Positions 1 through 8,040 of a DNA stretch of 64,000 nucleotides are shown one piece after another (the first letter of the stretch is position 1; each line of letters begins with the position of its first letter). Source of the DNA: Bacteroidota bacterium (GTDB taxonomy: Bacteria > Bacteroidota > Bacteroidia > Bacteroidales > JAAUTT01); NCBI GenBank assembly GCA_030706405.1, contig JAUZOO010000008.1:186001-250000 (forward strand), given 5' to 3'. Under the pieces are notes generated by a model. It was not told the DNA's origin. It saw only the letters and a list, made by a program, of their open reading frames with translations, and did not search any database. A program made the position numbers and the translations under genes.

Positions 1-272
1 TTTAAAGCAGCATGAGCTTGGGCCAACTTAGCCTCAATTTCAGGACTTTTCAACGTAAAAAGAAGTTGTCCTTTCTTTACAGCATCACCTTTATGCACAG
101 GCAAGCTATCAATACGTCCAACCAGTTTGGAAGCAACTTTTACCTGGGTAGCTTCCACTTCGCCCTGAATTTCCAAGGGTTTAGGACGAGTAATTACCCA
201 TGTAGAGTAAATAAGGAAAATAACCAATGCGGCAATACCTATGGCGGCAAGCACTATTCCTTTCTTATTCAT
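1..272 (-). CDS. HlyD-family membrane fusion (periplasmic adaptor) protein, 3' part outside window
   Basis: Only the N-terminal 90 codons are present; the gene runs off the left edge. The start is the ATG at 272. It opens with MNKKGIVLAAIGIAALVIF, a single inner-membrane anchor, then a biotinyl-lipoyl-like segment (VEATQVKVASKLVGRIDSL...GDAVKKGQLLF) and the start of a coiled-coil hairpin (PEIEAKLAQA). This order is typical of adaptor proteins linking an inner-membrane pump to an outer-membrane TolC channel. It lies 31 bp after the tolC-like gene on the same strand, so tetR-tolC-hlyD is one operon, and the pump itself is probably just outside the window. The substrate cannot be told. Confidence 0.85.
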   Translation of the reverse strand, partial: MNKKGIVLAAIGIAALVIFLIYSTWVITRPKPLEIQGEVEATQVKVASKLVGRIDSLPVHKGDAVKKGQLLFTLKSPEIEAKLAQAHAAL

Positions 273-303
273 AACACTATATTCTTTTTCGGTTGATAAT
301 TAT

Positions 304-1824
304 TTAGTTTTCAAATTTATAGCTCTCTATTTTAACACCTTTTCGCTGACTGTACGCAAGGTATTCCTCCGAAATTCCTGCATACTGAAGCAGACGGGCA
401 AGCGTAAGGTCATATCCGTACATTGCCTGTAACCGTTCGATGCGGACACCGGCCAAAGCCAGACTTGCATCTACCACCTCTGTAGCATTGGTCATTTCTT
501 CGTTAAACGCTTTTTTACGCACTCGGAGATATTCTTCGGCAAAATTCTGAGCCGATTCCAGTTCGGAGAGTTGCTCGCGATACATGTTTAACTCATTATA
601 CAATTTCTCGATCATCGTCGCAATATCGGCATTAGCTTTCTGTCTAAACTCTTCCACCTGATTAGTTTTCAGGTAAGCTGCCTTTACTTTACGCGAACGG
701 GCAACCCCGTCAAAAAGAGTCCATTTCATGCCAATTCCAACAAGCCAGTCGGGAGCATAAGGAGAAAGATCCTTATTAACAACGTTATACATTCCTGTCA
801 ATGCAACGGCTGGGTAATAGTCGGCTTTTTGGGCCTTGTAAGCCTGATCAGCCAAGAGTTTCTTACTTTCAACCTGCAAAAGCTGAGGATTATTTTTGGT
901 GGCTAACATCTTAAAATATCCGGCAGATTCGATCGAATCGAGATAAAAAAGCTGCGATAACGGATCAATCACGGTATCTTTTTCCAAAACCAAGGTATTC
1001 CCTAAAGCTTGGTTTACAATGTCGGCAGTGCGTTTTGCTTTTGAAAGTTCCCGCTCGGCCTGCGCGTAATAAAGTTTGGCATGCAACACCTCGGCATTCG
1101 CAATCAGTCCTTGTTTCTGCATTTTTTCGGCATCCCGAAGGTGTTGTTCCATACCTTTATAAACATCCTGACGAACCCTCACCGCTTGTTTTGCCAGACA
1201 GAGACCATAATAACGTTCTGCCAGCTCGCTCATTAATTCGCCCATTTTCTGGCGCGAAACCTCTCCTACCTCATTCTGTTCAATCTTAGCCACTTTATTG
1301 GCAACACCAATTTTTCCACCAACAAATATGGGCCATTGAAAAGTAGCGGCAACTACACCAAATTTCTCCTTTTGAATCGTCTGATCCCATTCGCCGCTCT
1401 CAACTTTAGCCAATCCGGCAGTATGCATAGCCTGAGTTGACAAGTTATCGGGAAGAATGGGCAATACCTGATTGGTCGCCGGGTCGGGATTAGGAACTCC
1501 CGTAAATGTGCCATATTTATACAAAGGAATAATCGCATCCCTTACCGGAGTAAGATCTAGATGTATTTTGTCCGACATCACCATATAACTCGCAGTCAAT
1601 CCAACATTTGGCATATACAACCCTTTGGCAGCTTTCGCAGCCTGATCTTTTTCCTGTTGCTGGTATTGTACCTGCTTAATTATATGACTGTTCTGATTGG
1701 TAACCTTCCAGGCCTGGTCAAACGTAAGTTTAAGAGAAGAGGATATTTCCTGGCCATTCCCCAAAGAGACATGAAGCAACTGAATTATTAATACATTAAC
1801 TATAAATATCTTGCAATTATTCAT
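304..1824 (-). CDS. TolC-family outer membrane efflux channel
   Basis: 506 residues with an N-terminal signal peptide (MNNCKIFIVNVLIIQLLHVSLG). The rest is the long-helix architecture of TolC proteins: two related halves rich in Ala, Gln, Lys and Glu coiled-coil heptads (for example residues 200-270 and 395-470) and strands such as GVVAATFQWPIFVGGKI and VGIGMKWTLFDG, the usual aromatic/Gly beta-barrel segments. Members trimerise in the outer membrane and provide the exit duct for adaptor-pump complexes. It starts 5 bp after tetR and ends 31 bp before the hlyD gene, so it is the middle gene of a repressor-controlled efflux operon. The length is normal for the family, and nothing is visibly broken. 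Confidence 0.9.
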   Translation of the reverse strand: MNNCKIFIVNVLIIQLLHVSLGNGQEISSSLKLTFDQAWKVTNQNSHIIKQVQYQQQEKDQAAKAAKGLYMPNVGLTASYMVMSDKIHLDLTPVRDAIIPLYKYGTFTGVPNPDPATNQVLPILPDNLSTQAMHTAGLAKVESGEWDQTIQKEKFGVVAATFQWPIFVGGKIGVANKVAKIEQNEVGEVSRQKMGELMSELAERYYGLCLAKQAVRVRQDVYKGMEQHLRDAEKMQKQGLIANAEVLHAKLYYAQAERELSKAKRTADIVNQALGNTLVLEKDTVIDPLSQLFYLDSIESAGYFKMLATKNNPQLLQVESKKLLADQAYKAQKADYYPAVALTGMYNVVNKDLSPYAPDWLVGIGMKWTLFDGVARSRKVKAAYLKTNQVEEFRQKANADIATMIEKLYNELNMYREQLSELESAQNFAEEYLRVRKKAFNEEMTNATEVVDASLALAGVRIERLQAMYGYDLTLARLLQYAGISEEYLAYSQRKGVKIESYKFEN

Positions 1825-1829
1825 AACTA

Positions 1830-2414
1830 TTAACCTTTTATCAAATTTCTACAAATACGTATTACTTTATCAATTTCGGGAGTTCCTAACTCAGAATGAT
1901 TAAAAAAAGCCTTTAGCCTAAGGTTGATAAACTGAATGGGATAAGTTACCGCTATCAGATAAATCTCTTCTTCATCAATATCCTGCCGTACATCGCCGGC
2001 AACAAGACCTTTCTCTTTTATTCGCTTGCAGAGGTCAAAGATACGTTGACGTTGATGTTCTTTAATCCTAAAATTATAATCGTTCATCAACACATAAAGG
2101 AATTTAATCCGTTCAGGAGAATTATTGGCAATCGTAAACAAGGTTCGAATTAGATGCTCGAATATCTCGCCTATTGAATGATTATCATTCAGAAGTCCTT
2201 CAAGTTTATCGGCCAGTTCATTCATATTTTGGTACAGAAGGTCTTCTACCAACTCGGATTTGCTTTTGTAATACCGATAGAGATACCCTTCGGCTACGCC
2301 CGCTTTTTTGGCTATTTCGGACACCGAAGCATTACCATATCCCTTATATACAACCATTTGCATGGTTACTTCCTTTATCCTTTCAATTTTTGACGTATCA
2401 ATTGCACGCGCCAT
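1830..2414 (-). CDS. TetR/AcrR-family transcriptional repressor
   Basis: 194 residues. The helix-turn-helix lies at about residues 10-55 (VYKGYGNASVSEIAKKAGVAEGYLYRYYKSKSELV), the standard TetR DNA-binding fold. The C-terminal 140 residues are the variable ligand-binding/dimerisation helices. It is the first gene of the operon with the tolC- and hlyD-like genes (5 bp gap), and a near-perfect palindrome sits 4 bp before its ATG. This suggests autorepression relieved by a pump substrate; that is inference. The palindrome is of the TGAATGA-n4-TCATTCA type, also bound by some fatty-acid-responsive TetR proteins, so an acyl or other lipophilic ligand is possible but unproven. Confidence 0.9.
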   Translation of the reverse strand: MARAIDTSKIERIKEVTMQMVVYKGYGNASVSEIAKKAGVAEGYLYRYYKSKSELVEDLLYQNMNELADKLEGLLNDNHSIGEIFEHLIRTLFTIANNSPERIKFLYVLMNDYNFRIKEHQRQRIFDLCKRIKEKGLVAGDVRQDIDEEEIYLIAVTYPIQFINLRLKAFFNHSELGTPEIDKVIRICRNLIKG

Positions 2415-2418
2415 ATTA

Positions 2419-2436
2419 TGAGTGAATATTCATTCA
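2419..2436. promoter_or_regulatory. Palindromic operator of the tetR-tolC-hlyD operon
   Basis: TGAGTGA-ATAT-TCATTCA is an 18-bp palindrome with one mismatched pair. It lies just upstream of the tetR start codon, where a bound repressor would block transcription of the whole operon. Spacing and symmetry fit a TetR dimer site. Binding itself is inferred. Confidence 0.6.
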
Positions 2437-2522
2437 ATTAATGTACAAATGTATAAAATGATTTCAAAAAACATTTCAAAATTTGCTGAATAATAAAAAT
2501 TATTGAGGAAGGGCCATAACAT

Positions 2523-2553
2523 AAAAAACTCCGGGAGAACTCGTCCCCCGGAG
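2523..2553 (-). terminator. Rho-independent terminator facing the minus strand
   Basis: The stem CTCCGGG/CCCGGAG (2529-2535 with 2547-2553) is followed on the minus strand by TTTTTTAT. No known minus-strand gene ends here, which implies an unlisted short transcript starting in the gap. Confidence 0.6.
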
Positions 2554-2644
2554 AAAACCCTAAAAAATTACCTAAAATTAAAACTACTAACCAAAAATCT
2601 ATGAAAAGAATGCGCGTCCTCAACCTCTTTTCCCCCCTTAATTC
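2523..2644 (-). ncRNA. Candidate small RNA (about 120 nt) in the tetR-peroxiredoxin gap
   Basis: The 507-bp gap between tetR and the peroxiredoxin gene has no convincing protein gene. On the minus strand it has a TATATTTG box (2650-2657), an expected transcription start near 2644, and a GC-rich terminator hairpin with a T run ending near 2523. There is no good -33 element. The body contains the reverse complement of a plus-strand segment, CTACTAACCAAAAATCTATG, which looks like the leader and start codon of a SusC/TonB-receptor gene. It could be a trans-acting antisense RNA. Alternatively the plus strand is the relic of such a gene. Confidence 0.3.
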
Positions 2645-2921
2645 CAATCCAAATATACAAAATCTCAAAGCCTTTGTCCAGCTTTTTTCAATAATTTTTT
2701 GTTTAAAAAACAACTTTTTCATACAAATATTCGACTGGATATCAAAACTTTACAAACACATACATTTCCTGACAAATTTTAACACTTTACCATCCCCAAA
2801 GCTAGCCTATGACTTAAATTTTAAGTATATTTATTACCGTAAACTTTTTGTAAAAACAATTGTTGTAAACGATTGAATAACGAAGTAAACTATTAAACAA
2901 AATCTTAAATTCTTTAAAATT

Positions 2922-3554
2922 ATGGCAGTTTTAGTTGGTAAAAAAGCGCCGGTGTTCAAAGCGCCGGCTGTTGTTAATGGAGGCGAAATCGTTAATGATT
3001 TTTCGCTCGAACAGTATGTTGGGAAAAAATATGTCATCCTGTATTTCTATCCTGCTGACTTCACCTTTGTGTGTCCTACCGAAATTATTGCGTTTCAGGA
3101 CAAACTTGATGAGTTTGAAAAAAGGAATACCGCAATTGTAGGGGTTTCTGTTGATTCTGAATTTTCACACTGGAAATGGCTTCAGACCGAAAAGAAAGAC
3201 GGTGGCATTAAAGGTGTTAAATACCCGTTAGTGGCCGATGGCGCAAAAACCATTTCGGAAAACTATGATGTTTTAGCTGGAACTTATGAATATGATGAAG
3301 ATGGTAACTCCAGCTTTGTTGGTTCGCCAATGGCTTATCGTGGTTTATTTTTAATTGATAAAGAAGGAGTTGTACGTCATCAGGTAGTTAACGACATGCC
3401 ACTTGGCCGCAGTATCGACGAGGCTATCCGTATTGTCGATGCCCTTCAGTTCTTCGAAGAAAACGGTGAAGTTTGCCCAGCCAACTGGCACAAAGGCGAT
3501 AAAGCCATGAAACCTACTCAGGAAGGTGTTTCTTCATATTTAGCTGGTCATTAA
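2922..3554 (+). CDS. Typical 2-Cys peroxiredoxin (AhpC/Prx1 type)
   Basis: 210 residues, cytosolic. It reduces hydrogen peroxide and organic hydroperoxides. The peroxidatic Cys51 lies in FTFVCPTE and the resolving Cys185 in GEVCPANW, so it forms the intersubunit disulfide of typical 2-Cys enzymes. The Arg of the active site is in the SPMAYRG segment (about residue 140). The loop reads GGIKG and the C-terminus ends in SSYLAGH, only partly matching the GGLG and YF motifs linked to overoxidation sensitivity. No reductase (ahpF) is adjacent. It is monocistronic, with its own terminator at 3581-3607. Confidence 0.93.
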   Translation: MAVLVGKKAPVFKAPAVVNGGEIVNDFSLEQYVGKKYVILYFYPADFTFVCPTEIIAFQDKLDEFEKRNTAIVGVSVDSEFSHWKWLQTEKKDGGIKGVKYPLVADGAKTISENYDVLAGTYEYDEDGNSSFVGSPMAYRGLFLIDKEGVVRHQVVNDMPLGRSIDEAIRIVDALQFFEENGEVCPANWHKGDKAMKPTQEGVSSYLAGH

Positions 3555-3580
3555 TTCTGCTTAAATATTGATTTCTTTTA

Positions 3581-3607
3581 AAAAGCATCCTTAACCGGGA
3601 TGCTTTT
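3581..3607 (+). terminator. Terminator after the peroxiredoxin gene
   Basis: AAAAGCATCC pairs with GGATGCTTTT across a short loop, followed by a T run on the plus strand. Confidence 0.85.
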
Positions 3608-3649
3608 TTATTTGTTTTCATTAAGTTTGGTAAGCTTAATTTACCATCC

Positions 3650-4975
3650 ATGCTATTCGACAGATTCAAATCATTTGCTAAAGAAAACCACCTGTTTAAC
3701 GCCGATTCAAAGGTATTGCTCACTGTAAGCGGCGGTATCGATTCATCGGTTATGGCGCACCTTTTTCACCGTTTAAAGATGAACTGCACCATTGCTCATT
3801 GCAATTTTCAACTGCGCGGTGAGGAATCGGACGGAGATGAGGCGTTTGTCAGAGAAATAGGCGAAAAGCTTAATTTTAAAGTCTTTGTAACACGTTTTGA
3901 AACTGAAGAATACGCCAACGAAAATCATCTCTCTATCCAGATGGCAGCCCGCGACCTTCGGTACAACTGGTTCAACCGACTGGCTAAGGCCCACCAATTC
4001 GATTATATTGCCGTAGCCCATAACCGCGACGATGCTCTAGAAACTTTTTTTATAAACCTTGGGCGCGGGAGTGGAATTGCAGGACTAACCGGAATTCGCC
4101 CCTTGTCGGGAATCATAATGCGACCACTTTTATTTGCCTCGCGTCCGGAAATTGAACAATATGCTCAAAGCTTCAATCTTGTACATCGCGAAGATTCGAC
4201 CAATGCAAGCGATAAGTACCAACGAAATTATATCCGACATCAGGTAATACCGGGCATTGAAGACATTTTTCCTCATTTCAGAGAATCGCTTTCGCAAAAT
4301 CTCGAAAAATTAAACGAAGCTCATATTCTCTACCAACATGCTTTAAATGCGTTACTTCCGCAGATTATTTCGCAAAAAAAGGGTCTGGTTTATATCGATT
4401 TAGCCGAACTTTTAAAAGCACCCGCACCCAAAACCGTTCTGTACGAAATATTAAAGCCTTATAATTTTACACCACCAACTATCGACGAAATTTTTCATGT
4501 AGTTGGGGCTATTTCAGGAAAACAATTCTTTAGTTCAACGCATAAACTGGTTAAAGACCGCGAATGCTTTATCGTATCAAAACTGGAAGGCGAAGGACTT
4601 TCTAAATTTTATATTGAAGAAGCTACGCGTGAAATTGACAGTCCGGTTGCTATGCGACTGGAAATTATTGAACGTACCCCGGATTTTATCATCGAAAAAA
4701 GCCCTGCAATTGCTTATCTGGATTACGACAAGCTCATCTTCCCGCTTATTCTTCGAAAATGGAAGCAAGGCGATTTTTTCATTCCATTTGGGATGAAAGG
4801 CATCAAGAAGGTAAGCGATTTCTTTATTGATCAAAAACTATCACTCATCGAAAAAGAAAATACATGGCTATTGGTATCTGGAAATCAAATTGCCTGGATT
4901 ACTGGCAAACGAACTGATGAACGATTCAGAATCACCGACGAAACTAAAAAGGTACTGGTTATTAAATTATCCTAA
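3650..4975 (+). CDS. tilS: tRNA(Ile)-lysidine synthase
   Basis: 441 residues. TilS converts C34 of tRNA-Ile(CAU) to lysidine so that it reads AUA. The PP-loop ATP pyrophosphatase motif SGGIDSS is at residues 27-33. The N-terminal domain (to about residue 220) carries the HCNFQLRGEESDGDE and AHNRDDALET segments typical of TilS. The C-terminal domain ends with the LRKWKQGDFFIPFGMKGIKKVSDFFID block that contacts the tRNA. Length is normal. It is transcribed alone, converging with the glycosyltransferase gene 7 bp away. It should be essential wherever AUA is used. Confidence 0.95.
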   Translation: MLFDRFKSFAKENHLFNADSKVLLTVSGGIDSSVMAHLFHRLKMNCTIAHCNFQLRGEESDGDEAFVREIGEKLNFKVFVTRFETEEYANENHLSIQMAARDLRYNWFNRLAKAHQFDYIAVAHNRDDALETFFINLGRGSGIAGLTGIRPLSGIIMRPLLFASRPEIEQYAQSFNLVHREDSTNASDKYQRNYIRHQVIPGIEDIFPHFRESLSQNLEKLNEAHILYQHALNALLPQIISQKKGLVYIDLAELLKAPAPKTVLYEILKPYNFTPPTIDEIFHVVGAISGKQFFSSTHKLVKDRECFIVSKLEGEGLSKFYIEEATREIDSPVAMRLEIIERTPDFIIEKSPAIAYLDYDKLIFPLILRKWKQGDFFIPFGMKGIKKVSDFFIDQKLSLIEKENTWLLVSGNQIAWITGKRTDERFRITDETKKVLVIKLS

Positions 4976-4982
4976 AACTGTA

Positions 4983-6830
4983 CTATTTCCCTCGTTTACG
5001 CTTGTAATAGACCCGATACCACGAAGATGTTTTTTTGTACAACTGCAAAAAGTCTTCTTCGGGAAACATATTCACCCGGAAAACGGCTAAACGATCGTCC
5101 TCAATAGTCATTCCACCGGTATCGGTTGCAATTCCGTAAGTAAACCCAGCCTTTTTAACCAATTCTTTATCCTGATCGGTATAATTCCCGTAAGGATAAG
5201 CAAATGAAATCGTTTTAATATTAAATTCAGCTTCAAGCTTTAATTTACCTTTAACTATTTCTTCCATAGCATCTTCGGACGTTAAATCGGTTAACTTGGC
5301 ATGCGAAAAAGTATGGGCACCAATCTCCCACCCGGCATCGATAAAAGCTTTTTTCTGTTCTGGAGTCATCAGCGCATTAACTGCAGGATCTTCACCTTTA
5401 TCCCAGTTGTTGGCTAAAATTGATGAATTTCCCAGCAAAAACAGCACTCCCTTAAAACCATACTTTTGGGTCAGGGGTAACATATTTTTAAAGTTATCAG
5501 CATACCCATCATCAAACGTCAGTATAAACGGCTTTTTCGGAAATTCTTTCATCGATCTGTTCCCTTCCACAAAATCATTATAATCTTTGAATGTTAGGGA
5601 AGTTAATCCGCGCAACTTGTAGAATAACAGGTGTTTTTTAAAATTATCGCGCGTAACAAAAATCCGGTGTTGTGATTCTATGGGATTAACGGGCACCTTG
5701 TGATACATTAGTATAGGAATGCTTCCCGGATGTTTTTTCTCAATTATTGCCGATTTATATACAGCAATTACTTGTTCGTGAATACGCTGTACATCAAAAA
5801 GTTGTTTTATTTTCGAGAAATCAGGTTTATCCCAATCGTCCCGTTTATCCATAAAACTCAGCAATTCATTTTTGAACCTTTCAATATCCAAAGGGACAGG
5901 AATTGCTGTCGGTAAAATATCCCCAAAATTAGAGGCCACCGCTTCGTTAATATTCGAAGAGGAGAGTATTCCATGGCAACATACCTCTCCCACAGCCAAC
6001 ACCGGCACATTATTAAAAAGACCTTCTAACGCTACTCGGCCAGCACCAATTAGCAGGTCGGAATCGGCAATAAATTGGGGTACATGGGACGAAAATCCGT
6101 AATAATGAATCCTATCCCGATATTTCTCTTTCAATTCATCATAAGCTTTTTTTCCTTCGGCAGGAAAATCGTTCCATTCCCCGCCTACCATTTTAAGGTA
6201 AAGAGAGGGATATTTTTCGAGCAAATCTGGAAATACCTGAGATAAAACCTTAGCCACCATTTGTCCTTTGGGCCCGTTAAAACGCCCTATAATGGAGATG
6301 ATGGTATCTCCATCATTGCCCCTCGACCTTGGATATTCTTTAATGTGGCCCGGATTTATGCCATTGGGAATGAGGGTTATCTTTTTCTTATCGAACTGCA
6401 TTTCGTTAACAAGATGTTCGACTAAATTGGGACATATACCAATTAGCTTCTCTCCGTAAACATCAGCTCTTTTCAATTTTGACGAATGCTTTACCTGACG
6501 CCCATGTATGGTCGAAACCAAAGGCACATGACTATTACGTACGGCATAATATGAAATCCAGCTTGCGGCCCGCGAATGAGCATGAACAACGCTAATGTCG
6601 TGCTCTTTAATAATCTTTTTAAGTTCACAAACGTTTTTATAACGTTGCATTAGCGAGCGTTTGGAAACAGGTAGTTTTATAAACGAAAAATTGCCGGGTA
6701 AAGAATCATTATCGGTTGCTACAAACACAGTGTGTCCATCGTCCGTTTGCTTACGGGCTAGTTCCAAAGCATAAACAACAGATCCAGCTATGAAGTTGGA
6801 TGATAGAACATGAAGAATTCGTAAAGGCAT
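4983..6830 (-). CDS. Fusion of GT4 glycosyltransferase and NodB-type polysaccharide deacetylase
   Basis: 615 residues in two domains. Residues 1-360 are a GT-B glycosyltransferase of group 1: N-terminal Rossmann part, STIHG at 106-110, LIPNGI at 153-158 and the acceptor/donor site ALEGLFNNVPVLAVG at 268-282. Residues 370-600 are a NodB deacetylase: PILMYH, TFDDGY at 438-443 with the catalytic and metal-binding Asp, HTFSH at 506-510 (the metal His pair) and AYPYG at 544-548. No signal peptide or membrane helix is visible, so it looks cytosolic. Likely role: adding a sugar to, and deacetylating, an envelope or exported glycan; the exact product is unknown. A possible 37-residue membrane protein lies 18 bp upstream. 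Confidence 0.85.
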   Translation of the reverse strand: MPLRILHVLSSNFIAGSVVYALELARKQTDDGHTVFVATDNDSLPGNFSFIKLPVSKRSLMQRYKNVCELKKIIKEHDISVVHAHSRAASWISYYAVRNSHVPLVSTIHGRQVKHSSKLKRADVYGEKLIGICPNLVEHLVNEMQFDKKKITLIPNGINPGHIKEYPRSRGNDGDTIISIIGRFNGPKGQMVAKVLSQVFPDLLEKYPSLYLKMVGGEWNDFPAEGKKAYDELKEKYRDRIHYYGFSSHVPQFIADSDLLIGAGRVALEGLFNNVPVLAVGEVCCHGILSSSNINEAVASNFGDILPTAIPVPLDIERFKNELLSFMDKRDDWDKPDFSKIKQLFDVQRIHEQVIAVYKSAIIEKKHPGSIPILMYHKVPVNPIESQHRIFVTRDNFKKHLLFYKLRGLTSLTFKDYNDFVEGNRSMKEFPKKPFILTFDDGYADNFKNMLPLTQKYGFKGVLFLLGNSSILANNWDKGEDPAVNALMTPEQKKAFIDAGWEIGAHTFSHAKLTDLTSEDAMEEIVKGKLKLEAEFNIKTISFAYPYGNYTDQDKELVKKAGFTYGIATDTGGMTIEDDRLAVFRVNMFPEEDFLQLYKKTSSWYRVYYKRKRGK

Positions 6831-6848
6831 ATTAAATTGTTGGAGATG

Positions 6849-6962
6849 TTAAAAAGAAGTGCCTGAATTATTTATTTTTTCACACTTCAATATTACATAT
6901 TTGAAGAAAATAATCAAAACTACTCCAAAACAGATCCAGCCCGGGTTTACATACGAAATCAT
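6849..6962 (-). CDS. Possible small single-pass membrane protein (37 residues)
   Basis: The ATG is at 6962, preceded at a good distance by AAAGGA, a rare clear Shine-Dalgarno-like site here. The peptide begins MISYVNPGWICFG and has one hydrophobic helix (WICFGVVLIIFFKYVIL) followed by a charged tail (KCEKINNSG). It ends 18 bp before the glycosyltransferase/deacetylase fusion on the same strand, so it could be a partner subunit or a leader ORF. I do not recognise a family. Short length means chance cannot be excluded. Confidence 0.4.
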   Translation of the reverse strand: MISYVNPGWICFGVVLIIFFKYVILKCEKINNSGTSF

Positions 6963-7016
6963 GGTTATCCTTTATATAAAAACGGGTCTAAAGTATAAGT
7001 AATCTATTAAAATAGA

Positions 7017-7045
7017 ATTAGAACAGCATTAGAATAAGATTAGAA
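7017..7045. promoter_or_regulatory. Three ATTAGAA direct repeats phased at 11 bp
   Basis: ATTAGAA occurs at 7017, 7028 and 7039, exactly one helical turn apart, in the 363-bp gap upstream of the small ORF and glycosyltransferase gene. Phased direct repeats of this kind are typical sites for OmpR/PhoB-type winged-helix regulators. Which regulator binds is unknown. Apart from these repeats, the small ORF and the terminator at 7151-7184, I see nothing else in the gap. Confidence 0.35.
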
Positions 7046-7150
7046 TACTGTGCCTGCAGAAATTTTTACCGGACTTATTTACTTTATGAAATGTCGATAT
7101 TTTTTGACTAAAAAATTAACTTAACGTATCTGCCGTGAATCAAAAAGCAG

Positions 7151-7184
7151 AAAACCTTCCAGCCGTAATAGCTGAAAGGTTTTT
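7151..7184 (-). terminator. Terminator of the aromatic amino acid operon
   Basis: AAAACCTT...CAGC pairs with GCTG...AAGGTTTT with one internal mismatch. It begins 10 bp after the last gene of the operon. Confidence 0.8.
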
Positions 7185-7194
7185 ATCCAATTTG

Positions 7195-7968
7195 TCAGGC
7201 TATATTTTTTCGCAACTCAGCCAAAAACTGATGCAAAGCCTTCGTATCTTTAGAATTCAGAATATCAATAAGAGAATTTATTTTATCGCGGATATTTTCC
7301 ACCTGTGGCAGCGTGTAAGGATTGAATAAAATTTCCGACAACAAATAATCGTTTTCGGACATCAGTCCTTTGGCTATCGCCATATGCTTTTTAAAAGTAG
7401 TCCCGGGTGCTTCCTGCTGTTTCATACAAGCTCCGAAGACCATTGTAGAAACGAAAGGAATGGACAATGAATACGCAATCGTTTCATCGTGTTCGGCAAA
7501 CGAATATTCGTAGATATTGATCTTAAGACGTGAATAAAAATCACGAAAAAATGCCTTTCCAAACGGATCGGATTCTTTTATGATAACCGCACTCTGGTCG
7601 GATAAATCCTTGATGTTTGCAAAGGTAGGTCCAAACATGGGATGCGTTGACACAAACCGATGTTTAAGCGTTTGGTAATAGGCCGGAAGTCCATTTTTCA
7701 CCGAGGTAATATCCGAAATAATACAGGTTTCGGGAATATACGGAAGTACAGTATCAAAAGCCGACTGGGTATATTCGAGACTTACGGCATTAATCAACAA
7801 ATCTGGATTAAACTCACGAATTTCTTCAACATTTTCGATACGCTGGCAACGAAACAGGTACTTCATCCGTTCCAGATTGGTATCATAAACAGCAACTTCA
7901 TAGTCGAGACAAAGGGTGTCGATAAAAAAAGCGCCCATATTCCCGGCTCCGAGAACAAGAATTTTCAT
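7195..7968 (-). CDS. tyrA: Prephenate dehydrogenase (short Bacteroidota form)
   Basis: 257 residues. It oxidatively decarboxylates prephenate to 4-hydroxyphenylpyruvate on the tyrosine branch. The NAD(P)-binding GAGNMG is at residues 7-12. SDITSVKNGL and HPMFGPTFANI are the conserved segments around the substrate-binding His and Ser. It lacks a C-terminal ACT regulatory domain and a fused mutase, and is shorter than most TyrA proteins. It is the last gene of the operon, 72 bp after aroC, and is followed by a terminator. The neighbouring chorismate mutase supplies its substrate. Confidence 0.85.
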   Translation of the reverse strand: MKILVLGAGNMGAFFIDTLCLDYEVAVYDTNLERMKYLFRCQRIENVEEIREFNPDLLINAVSLEYTQSAFDTVLPYIPETCIISDITSVKNGLPAYYQTLKHRFVSTHPMFGPTFANIKDLSDQSAVIIKESDPFGKAFFRDFYSRLKINIYEYSFAEHDETIAYSLSIPFVSTMVFGACMKQQEAPGTTFKKHMAIAKGLMSENDYLLSEILFNPYTLPQVENIRDKINSLIDILNSKDTKALHQFLAELRKNIA

Positions 7969-8040
7969 TTTTATGGTGATTGTAAAATTTAAAGATTTAC
8001 CAGGATGTCGGAATTAACCGAAAACCTTATCTTCAAAGAG

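Noticed and set aside
2438-2722. 94-residue minus-strand reading frame in the tetR-peroxiredoxin gap
   Set aside because: It spans a Rho-independent terminator and AT-rich non-coding sequence, and it shows no family resemblance.
2601-2876. 91-residue plus-strand frame starting MKRMRVLNLFSP
   Set aside because: Its first codons resemble a SusC start, but the rest is random-looking AT-rich sequence; at most it is a relic.
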